This document shows, one piece after another, positions 1-5,402 of a stretch of 5,402 nt of DNA (position 1 is the stretch's first letter; the number at the start of each line of letters is the position of its first letter). Made by a program: the position numbers and the translations under genes. The notes beneath the pieces are model-generated. The model saw nothing but the letters and a program-made list of their open reading frames with translations, did no database searches and was not told where the DNA came from. Origin of the DNA: Caldilineales bacterium. GTDB taxonomy: Bacteria; Chloroflexota; Anaerolineae; JAAEKA01. Location of the stretch: contig JAJTXO010000325.1 in NCBI GenBank assembly GCA_021463315.1, forward strand, positions 1 through 5,402, given 5' to 3'.

Positions 1-1014
1 GTGGCCTTCCCGCTGCGCGTGCGCGCAGATGTGCAGCTCGGCAACGACGGCCTGCAGACCAACCACGCGCTGTGGAACGGCCAGCGTCAGCGCTACGAAG
101 CTTTTTTCACCGCCTATCAGGCCGCGCAAAGCGGCCGCAGGCCGCCTGCCCGGCAATGGCACGTCCCGCTCCGGTCCAATCCCCCGCGCTGCAGCGACTA
201 TGCCCAGTATCGTCGTCTGGTCAATCTGGCCGTCGATTTCATCGTCGACAGCGGCGTCCAGAAGGTGGTGGTCTCGCGGGCGGCTGCGGTCAACCTGCAC
301 GCCGGCTTCGATCCCGTCGCCACCTTTCAGGCGCTGTGCCAGCGCTACCCAACGGCCTTCGTCTCGCTGGTCGCCATTCCTGGCGTCGGAACCTGGATCG
401 GCGCCAGTCCAGAGTTGCTGCTGGCCACCGATGGACGCACGCTGCACACCATGGCCCTGGCCGCCACCCAGGCCCGGCCGCACGGCCAGCCGCTGCACGC
501 GGCTCGTTGGAGCGCTAAAGAGATCGAGGAGCAGGCGCTGGTCAGCGACTACATCCGCGACTTCTTCCAGCGCGCCGGCGTGGACGAGGCGGCCGAAAGC
601 GGCCCGCGCACGGTCGCGGCTGGCAATGTGATCCATCTGCAAACCGACTTTCGCGTACAACTGCCCCGACCAGAGCAGATGAGCCTGGCCAACCGGGTGC
701 TGCACGAGCTGCACCCCACCTCCGCGGTGTGCGGCATGCCCAAAGACAAGGCGCTGGCCTTCATTCGCCAGCACGAAGGCTACGACCGCAGCTTCTACAG
801 CGGCTATCTCGGCCCGGTGCATATCGACGGCCAATCGCATCTTTATGTCAATCTTCGTTGTATGCAACTGGGGCAGGACACCGCCTATCTCTACGTGGGC
901 GGCGGCGTCACGGCCGAATCTAACCCTGACGCCGAGTGGCGCGAGACCGAGCTGAAAGCCGGCACCCTGCTGGCCGTGCTGCAGGCCGGCGTGGCCGAGC
1001 CGCGCCGATCATGA
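1..1014 (+). CDS. menF: Isochorismate synthase MenF, N-terminus cut by window edge
   Basis: Chorismate-binding enzyme that converts chorismate to isochorismate, the first committed step to menaquinone; cytosolic and Mg-dependent. 337 codons are visible. Motifs in order (numbered from base 1): VQKVVVSR around K88, the expected catalytic lysine; GASPELL with E138, exactly 50 residues later, the same spacing as Lys190/Glu240 of E. coli MenF; TMALAATQ (150-157); KEIEEQ (173-178) and WRET..K (313-319), which supply Mg-binding glutamates in the family; LHPTSAVCGMPK (237-248); EGYDRSFYSGYLGP (259-272); YVGGGVTAESNP (298-309). Family members are about 390-430 residues with the lysine near 147-190, so roughly 60-100 residues lie upstream and the GTG at base 1 is probably internal. 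The family's Ala-Gly-Thr is Ala-Ala-Thr here (A155). Anthranilate or salicylate synthase share the fold, but overlap with menD favours MenF. Confidence 0.93.
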   Translation: MAFPLRVRADVQLGNDGLQTNHALWNGQRQRYEAFFTAYQAAQSGRRPPARQWHVPLRSNPPRCSDYAQYRRLVNLAVDFIVDSGVQKVVVSRAAAVNLHAGFDPVATFQALCQRYPTAFVSLVAIPGVGTWIGASPELLLATDGRTLHTMALAATQARPHGQPLHAARWSAKEIEEQALVSDYIRDFFQRAGVDEAAESGPRTVAAGNVIHLQTDFRVQLPRPEQMSLANRVLHELHPTSAVCGMPKDKALAFIRQHEGYDRSFYSGYLGPVHIDGQSHLYVNLRCMQLGQDTAYLYVGGGVTAESNPDAEWRETELKAGTLLAVLQAGVAEPRRS

Positions 1015-2900
1015 CCCTCCCCGATTCCACCCCATCCAGCCGTCTTCAGATGCTGCAGGCCCTTGCGCGCCTGTGCGTAGAGCAGGGGATGACTGACTTC
1101 ATCGTGGCGCCCGGCTCTCGCTCGGCGCCGCTGACCGCGACGCTGGCGGAGCAGCCGGGGCTGCGCTGCCGCGCGGTCTACGACGAGCGCGCGGCCGGCT
1201 ATATCGCGCTGGGCCTGGCCCAGCAGAGCGGCCGGCCGGTGGGGCTGGTCTGCACCTCGGGCACCGCGGCCGTCAACCTGGCGCCTGCGCTGGTGGAGGC
1301 CTTCTACCAGAACGTGCCGCTGCTGGCGCTGACGGCCGACCGGCCGCCGGAATGGATCGATCAACAGGACAACCAAGCGATTCGCCAACGGGGGCTGTAT
1401 GCGCCGCACGTGCGCGGCAGCTATGAGCTGCCGGTGGAGCTGGAGCATCCCGACGCGGTCTGGCACGCGCTGCGCGTGGTGCGCGAGGCGATCGCGCTGG
1501 CGCGCGGGCCGCTGCCGGGGCCGGTGCATGTGAATGTGCCGCTGCGCGAGCCGCTGTATCCGGTGGAGCTGGCTCGGTCACAGACCGGCCAGAGCGGGGC
1601 GAGCGGCCAGAGCGGGGTTGAGACCGGCCAGAGCAGGGTGGCTCGGTCACAGACCGGCCAGAGCGGGGTTGAGACTGGCCAGAGCGGGGTGGCTCGGTCA
1701 CAGACCGGCCAGAGCAGGGTTGAGACCGGCCAGAGCGGGGCGAGCTGCCAGAGCAGGGTGATGCCGGCGCGGCTGCAGTTGACGGAGCAGGCTTGGGACG
1801 ATCTGCTGGCAGAGTGGCGCTTGGCTACGCGCAAGCTGATCCTGGCCGGCATGGCTGCGCCGGACGACAGGCTGCGCAGGGCACTGGGGAAGCTCAGCCG
1901 GCGGCCGGACGTGGCAGTGATTGCCGACATCACCGGCAACCTCTTCCCCGAGGCCACGCCGCTGCACCACGGCGACGCCATCCTGGGCGCCGAGGAGGAA
2001 ACCGTGCGCCGTGGCCTGCAAGCCGATCTGCTGATCAGCTTCGGTGGCCCGGTCACGTCGAAATATGTCAAGCAGTTCCTGCGCAGCCACCCGCCCCAGG
2101 CCCATTGGCGCCTTCAGCCGGCCGGCCCCGCGCCCGACACCTATCAGAACCTGAGCCGCATTGTGCCGATGCAGCCTGACGATTTCTTCACGGAGCTGGC
2201 GCGGCGCGCCGGTGCGCCGCTGGCCGGCGTGGACTACGCGGCGACCTGGGCGCACCAGGAGTCTCGCGTGGCGAACAGCCTCGATAGCTTTCTGCGAAGC
2301 GCCAGCTTTGGCGAGTTCCAGGCCCTACAGCGCGTCATGCAGGCTCTGCCGGCCGGCAGCCGGCTGCAGCTCGGCAATAGTATGCCCATTCGCTACGCGA
2401 ACCTGATCGGCCAGGCGTCCAGCGCGGCGCTGCGCAGCGTCAACAGCAACCGCGGGACCAGCGGCATCGACGGCGCGGTCAGCACGGCCGTGGGCGCGGC
2501 CCTGGCCACGGACGAACTGACGACCTTGATCGTGGGCGATCTGGGTTTTTTCTACGACCGCAACGGGCTGTGGCACCCACACCTCCCCGCCAACCTGCGC
2601 ATCGTGCTGCTCAACAATCACGGCGGCGGCATCTTCGACATCATCGACGGGCCCAAGCGGCTGCCGGCCGAGCTGCACCGCACGTTCTTTCTGACGCCCC
2701 AGCCGCTGACGGCCCGCCGCACGGCCGCGGATCACGGCCTGGACTATCTGCACGCGGCGGACGGGGCCAGCCTGGACGCGGCCCTGGCCAGTTTCTTCGC
2801 CCCCCGCCCCCGCGCCGCGCTGCTGGAGATCGAAAGCGATATGGCGGTCAACAGCCAGGTGTTCCGCCAGTTCAAGGAGCTGATCGCGCGGCTGGCGTAG
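1011..2900 (+). CDS. menD: SEPHCHC synthase MenD with a repetitive linker insert
   Basis: Thiamine-diphosphate enzyme joining isochorismate and 2-oxoglutarate with loss of CO2 to give SEPHCHC. The protein has 629 residues. The PYR domain (about 1-183) has APGSRSAPL (33-41) and DERAAGY with E59, the expected cofactor-activating glutamate. A central domain runs from about 255 to 400. The PP domain has NSNRGTSGIDG (478-488), a substrate-binding region in the family, and the Mg/ThDP motif from GDLGFFYDRN to LLNN (509-536). The usual length is about 550-600; the excess is residues 187-250, a Gly/Gln/Ser-rich repeat in the PYR-to-central linker that should leave the active site intact. The ATG was chosen because it overlaps the menF stop as ATGA, implying translational coupling, and because the homologous N-terminus begins here; in-frame codons further upstream lie inside menF. 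No strong Shine-Dalgarno is visible. E. coli MenD is 556 residues. Confidence 0.95.
   Translation: MTLPDSTPSSRLQMLQALARLCVEQGMTDFIVAPGSRSAPLTATLAEQPGLRCRAVYDERAAGYIALGLAQQSGRPVGLVCTSGTAAVNLAPALVEAFYQNVPLLALTADRPPEWIDQQDNQAIRQRGLYAPHVRGSYELPVELEHPDAVWHALRVVREAIALARGPLPGPVHVNVPLREPLYPVELARSQTGQSGASGQSGVETGQSRVARSQTGQSGVETGQSGVARSQTGQSRVETGQSGASCQSRVMPARLQLTEQAWDDLLAEWRLATRKLILAGMAAPDDRLRRALGKLSRRPDVAVIADITGNLFPEATPLHHGDAILGAEEETVRRGLQADLLISFGGPVTSKYVKQFLRSHPPQAHWRLQPAGPAPDTYQNLSRIVPMQPDDFFTELARRAGAPLAGVDYAATWAHQESRVANSLDSFLRSASFGEFQALQRVMQALPAGSRLQLGNSMPIRYANLIGQASSAALRSVNSNRGTSGIDGAVSTAVGAALATDELTTLIVGDLGFFYDRNGLWHPHLPANLRIVLLNNHGGGIFDIIDGPKRLPAELHRTFFLTPQPLTARRTAADHGLDYLHAADGASLDAALASFFAPRPRAALLEIESDMAVNSQVFRQFKELIARLA
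1571..1758 (+). repeat. In-frame interspersed repeat inside menD (eight 13-bp cores)
   Basis: Eight copies of a core, GGCCAGAGC(G/A)GGG, start at 1587, 1605, 1626, 1656, 1677, 1707, 1728 and 1746; the last begins with T instead of G. Spacings are 18, 21, 30, 21, 30, 21 and 18, all multiples of 3. In protein there are three modules: A, (V/L)ARSQTGQS(G/R), 10 residues; B, VETGQS(G/R), 7 residues; C, AS(G/C)QS(G/R), 6 residues. They are ordered A-C-B-A-B-A-B-C. The DNA of each A module has an identical 20-bp stretch (1571-1590, 1640-1659, 1691-1710) that can fold as GGC-t-CGGTC-aca-GACCG-GCC, a stem with one bulged T. The copies are nearly identical in DNA, not just in protein, so the expansion looks recent. 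Because every unit preserves frame, it also creates long open shadow frames on both strands. Confidence 0.93.
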
Positions 2901-2946
2901 ACGTGGTCAAGCTGATCGAAGCCACCAAAACATCCCGCGATTCCGG

Positions 2947-2974
2947 GTTACGAGTTACGAGTTACTCGTTACGA
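2947..2974. repeat. Four phased 7-bp repeats (GTTACGA) between menD and menB
   Basis: GTTACGA occurs at 2947, 2954 and 2968, with a two-base variant, GTTACTC, at 2961, giving four heptamers in perfect phase. The variant lets the stretch fold: ACGAGT (2950-2955) pairs with ACTCGT (2964-2969) and GGGTT (2945-2949) with AACCC (2974-2978), leaving a 4-base bulge and an 8-base loop. It occupies the middle of the 114-bp gap upstream of the menB ribosome-binding site. No T-run follows, so it is a poor candidate for an intrinsic terminator. Phased heptamers between genes resemble the short tandemly repeated repetitive sequences known from cyanobacteria; any shared origin is speculation. Confidence 0.8.
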
Positions 2975-3000
2975 ACCCATACCCAAAAGCATCTTTCCCC

Positions 3001-3006
3001 AAGGAG
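3001..3006 (+). promoter_or_regulatory. Shine-Dalgarno sequence of menB
   Basis: AAGGAG lies 8 bases before the ATG at 3015. It is the only strong Shine-Dalgarno match before any gene start in the window and fixes the menB start. It suggests that menB is translated independently, unlike menD, which overlaps its upstream neighbour. Confidence 0.88.
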
Positions 3007-3014
3007 CACTCACC

Positions 3015-3836
<822 letters not shown>

Positions 3837-3840
3837 CGGT

Positions 3841-3920
3841 GATTGGTGGATTGGTGGATTGGTAGATTGGTAGATTGGTAGATTGGTAGATTGGTAGATT
3901 GGTAGATTGGTAGATTGGTG
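3841..3920. repeat. Ten tandem 8-bp repeats GATTGGT(A/G) after menB
   Basis: Ten uninterrupted octamers begin four bases after the menB stop. Units 1, 2 and 10 end in G and units 3-9 end in A. The array is much more AT-rich than the coding DNA around it. The hexamer AGCGGT lies on both sides (3835-3840 and 3922-3927). Translated antisense it gives a meaningless Ile-Tyr-Gln-Ser-Thr-Asn-Leu-Pro periodicity, so open frames across it are artefacts. There is no dyad symmetry of the kind expected for a terminator. Confidence 0.95.
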
Positions 3921-3928
3921 AAGCGGTA

Positions 3929-3958
3929 GACAAGTAGACAAGTAGACAAGTAGACAAG
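3929..3958. repeat. Second 8-bp tandem array (GACAAGTA, 3.75 copies)
   Basis: Three full GACAAGTA units (3929-3952) plus GACAAG follow the GATTGGTA array, separated by exactly one 8-base transition unit, AAGCGGTA (3921-3928). The whole stretch from 3841 to 3958 therefore keeps one 8-base register although the motif changes. This suggests one slippage-generated array that switched or diverged in motif, rather than two independent insertions. Confidence 0.88.
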
Positions 3959-4010
3959 GCAGGAATTACCCTGAAGCGCCCATTGCAGCTCGTGCGCGTG
4001 GGGGCGAGTG

Positions 4011-4085
4011 GGTTCTGGCGGCGTCTGCCGACAGGCTTCAGCAGCCGCTGTATACTTCCACTAGCCGAGGGTCGCCGCCAGAACC
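4011..4085. repeat. 75-bp element bounded by a perfect 13-bp inverted repeat
   Basis: GGTTCTGGCGGCG (4011-4023) is the exact reverse complement of CGCCGCCAGAACC (4073-4085), with 49 bases between. The trinucleotide GTG abuts both outer ends (4008-4010 and 4086-4088), as a short target-site duplication would, although three bases can match by chance. It could be a miniature inverted-repeat element or a long-looped RNA or DNA hairpin. There is no T-run after the right arm, so it is not a typical terminator. It contains the promoter-like sequence described separately and ends 33 bases before the menC ATG. Confidence 0.7.
4028..4056 (+). promoter_or_regulatory. Candidate sigma-70-type promoter for menC
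   Basis: A -10-like TATACT (4051-4056, 5 of 6 to consensus) lies 17 bases after CCGACA (4028-4033, 4 of 6 to TTGACA). Transcription would begin near 4062-4064 and give a leader of roughly 55 bases before the menC ATG. It is the best promoter match I noticed in the three gaps. The 282-bp separation of menC from menB makes a separate promoter reasonable. The right arm of the 13-bp inverted repeat would lie within the transcript leader. Confidence 0.45.
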
Positions 4086-4118
4086 GTGTCGAGACCCGGA
4101 GTATGGCTGAGATCGACC

Positions 4119-5156
4119 ATGCTAACTATCAAGCCAATTCCTTATAGGCTGCACTTTAGGCGCCCCGCGGCCACGTCGCGGGGCGCGCTGCGCGCGCGGG
4201 AGATCGTCTTCCTGCGCGCCGAACAGAACGGCGTCATCGGCTGGGGGGAGTGCGGCGTGGTGCCAGGCCTGAGCCGCGACGATCGCGCGGATTATGTCGA
4301 GGCGATCCGGGCCGTGTGTCACGCCATCAACCGCGGCGCTGATCCGGCGGAGCTGGAGCTGGCCGCGCTACCCAGCATCGCCTTCGGGCTGGAGACGGCG
4401 CTGCTGGACCTGGCCGGCGGCGGCCAGCAGCGGCTCTTCGACACTCCCTTCAGCCGCGGCGAGGCCATGCTGCCGCTCCACGGGCTGATCTGGATGGATA
4501 CCCCGGCCGGGATGCTGGACCAGATCGAGCGCAAGCTCCGCCTGGGCTGCCGGGTGATCAAGCTCAAGGTGGGCGCGCTGCCCTTCGACGACGAGCTGGC
4601 GATGCTGGCCGAGCTGCGGCGCCGCTGGCCGGCCGGCGAGATCGAGCTGCGGCTGGATGCCAACGGCGCGTGGCAGCCCGACCAGGCGCTGGCGCGGCTG
4701 GCTGCGCTGGCCAGCCTCGATGTGGCCTTTCTGGAGCAGCCGATCCGGCCCGGCCAGCCGCAGGAGATGGTCGCTATCTGCGCGGCCTCGCCTATCCCCA
4801 TCGCCCTGGACGAGGAACTGATCGCGGCCGACGATCCGCTCGCGCTGCTGAGCACGATCCGCCCGCAGCATCTGGTGCTGAAGCCGTCGCTGCTGGGCGG
4901 TCTGGCCGCCTGCCAGCGCTGGATCGACGCCGCGTCCCGGCTGGGCGTGCAGTGGTGGATCAACTCGCTGCTGGAGTCCAACATCGGCCTGAACGCCATC
5001 GCCCAATGGACCAGCGCGCTGGACGATGGCCGCGTGCATGGCCTGGGCACGGGGCAGCTTTTCGCCAACAACATCCCTGCGCCGCTGCGGCTGGAGGGGT
5101 GCGGGCTGCGCCTGGCAACCGACGCAGCCTGGAGCTTCGGCGGGCTGGCAGGCTGA
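4119..5156 (+). CDS. menC: o-Succinylbenzoate synthase MenC (enolase superfamily)
   Basis: Dehydrates SHCHC to o-succinylbenzoate using a divalent metal; cytosolic. It has 345 residues and is full length. The enolase-superfamily layout is complete: capping-domain residues TSRGAL (19-24) and WGECG (42-46); the KLK motif (148-150), whose second lysine K150 is the expected catalytic base; metal ligands D180 in LRLDANG, E206 in FLEQPI and D231 in ALDEEL; the second catalytic lysine K255 in LKPSLLGG; and the C-terminal ESNIGLNAIAQWT (286-298) and GTGQLF (310-315). Superfamily relatives such as dipeptide epimerases and N-acylamino-acid racemases share this plan, but the motifs and the neighbouring menFDB point to MenC. 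I chose the ATG at 4119 because homologous sequence begins there; the GTG at 4086 would add 11 residues encoded next to an inverted repeat. The ribosome-binding site is weak (TGAG at 4108-4111). Confidence 0.94.
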   Translation: MLTIKPIPYRLHFRRPAATSRGALRAREIVFLRAEQNGVIGWGECGVVPGLSRDDRADYVEAIRAVCHAINRGADPAELELAALPSIAFGLETALLDLAGGGQQRLFDTPFSRGEAMLPLHGLIWMDTPAGMLDQIERKLRLGCRVIKLKVGALPFDDELAMLAELRRRWPAGEIELRLDANGAWQPDQALARLAALASLDVAFLEQPIRPGQPQEMVAICAASPIPIALDEELIAADDPLALLSTIRPQHLVLKPSLLGGLAACQRWIDAASRLGVQWWINSLLESNIGLNAIAQWTSALDDGRVHGLGTGQLFANNIPAPLRLEGCGLRLATDAAWSFGGLAG

Positions 5157-5402
5157 TCGACGCGCCGTTCCCGCGTCGCGTGCGTTCAATACCCGAGCCC
5201 GGCTAATGGATCTTGAGATCGGTTCCGGCAACAGAGCGGAGCGCGTCCGTATGCGATCCCGCCGGGGGATCATGTGCGGCGAATGGTCGCTCATGCAAAC
5301 CCGCCGGGGGATAAATCCCACCGGCTACAATGCAGCGCGTGGTGCATGACTGAGCTTGCTTTAGCATGCTTCTGCGCAGCATGCCAGACGCCGATTTCAT
5401 TC
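5157..5402. other. Region after menC without a convincing gene
   Basis: These 246 bases hold the hairpin repeat described separately and no open frame with a credible start, ribosome-binding site or recognisable product. A short repeat, AGCATGC, occurs at 5363-5369 and 5378-5384. A frame opening at ATG 5366 or 5381 (the latter reading M-P-D-A-D-F-I) runs off the edge and might be the next gene, but nothing upstream supports it. No clear terminator was seen after menC: GATCTTGAGATC at 5209-5220 is too short a stem and lacks a T-run. Confidence 0.5.
5251..5325. repeat. 20-bp direct repeat with hairpins (REP-like element)
   Basis: Positions 5251-5270 and 5293-5312 match at 18 of 20 bases and share CCCGCCGGGGGAT exactly, offset by 42 bases. 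Each copy can fold. Copy 1 pairs GATCCC (5255-5260) with GGGATC (5266-5271) over a 5-base loop. Copy 2 pairs GCCGG-GGGAT (5303-5312) with ATCCC-a-CCGGC (5315-5325), a 10-bp stem with one bulged A. The following CTACAA adjoins the second hairpin. Similar hairpins followed by CTACA occur, as I recall, as dispersed extragenic repeats in Chloroflexota and other GC-rich genomes. A role in transcript ends is possible, but no T-run is present. Confidence 0.65.

Noticed and set aside
936..1010. Upstream in-frame extension of menD by 25 codons
   Set aside because: It overlaps the conserved C-terminus of MenF and encodes Arg/Ala-rich sequence with no homology; the ATGA junction start at 1011 fits MenD homologues.
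1273..2071. Long antisense and shifted open frames over the menD repeat
   Set aside because: All repeat spacings are multiples of 3, which keeps every frame open; high GC explains the rest. MenD has full domain support in its own frame.
3841..3958. CRISPR array
   Set aside because: The 8-bp units are contiguous with no spacers; this is a simple tandem array.
4103..4147. 14-codon leader-like frame overlapping the menC start
   Set aside because: GGAG at 4098-4101 is only one base from its ATG, too close for initiation, and the peptide has no attenuation-type content.
4368..5321. 317-codon antisense frame opposite menC
   Set aside because: It is a shadow frame of GC-rich DNA; menC carries all enolase-superfamily catalytic residues on the other strand.
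5326..5331. TACAAT as a -10 promoter element for a downstream gene
   Set aside because: No -35-like sequence lies 16-18 bases upstream (GC-rich hairpin only) and no supported gene follows within the window.
5203..5400. 65-codon antisense frame at the window end
   Set aside because: It lies largely over the hairpin direct repeat and shows no recognisable domain or ribosome-binding site.

Overview
The window holds four genes of the classical menaquinone (vitamin K2) pathway, all on the + strand, in the order menF-menD-menB-menC. Together they encode chorismate to isochorismate (MenF, lacking its N-terminus at the window edge), isochorismate to SEPHCHC (MenD), closure of the naphthoquinone ring (MenB) and formation of o-succinylbenzoate (MenC). 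The steps of MenH, MenE, the DHNA-CoA thioesterase, MenA and MenG are not encoded here.

The coding DNA is GC-rich (about two thirds G+C by eye). From memory, the proteins have the flavour of Bacteroidota and Chloroflexota Men proteins: the CGMPK and EGYDR motifs in MenF, the GDLGFFYDRNGLW thiamine-diphosphate motif in MenD, the N-terminus and QTGPRVGSFDGG stretch of MenB, and the ESNIGLNAIAQWT and GTGQLF motifs in MenC. The high GC, and the habit of carrying short tandem repeats between genes, make a Chloroflexota bacterium (Anaerolineae or Caldilineae type) my best guess. This is an inference, not a demonstration.

Layout: menF (1-1014) overlaps menD (1011-2900) in an ATGA junction. A 114-bp gap with a phased 7-bp tandem repeat leads to menB (3015-3836), which has a clear Shine-Dalgarno sequence. 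A 282-bp gap follows. It holds two different 8-bp tandem arrays in one common register, then a 75-bp element bounded by a perfect 13-bp inverted repeat with a promoter-like sequence inside, then menC (4119-5156). The last 246 bp carry no convincing gene but contain a 20-bp direct repeat whose copies form hairpins, like a small repetitive extragenic element.

The most unusual feature is inside menD. About 62 extra residues, made of three module types built on a shared 13-bp core, sit in the linker between the PYR and central domains. All core spacings are multiples of three (18, 21, 30, 21, 30, 21, 18), so the frame is preserved and the spacing series reads the same in both directions. I see no evidence of a wholly new system. 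The interest lies in a conserved pathway whose linker and every non-overlapping junction carry a different short repeat family.
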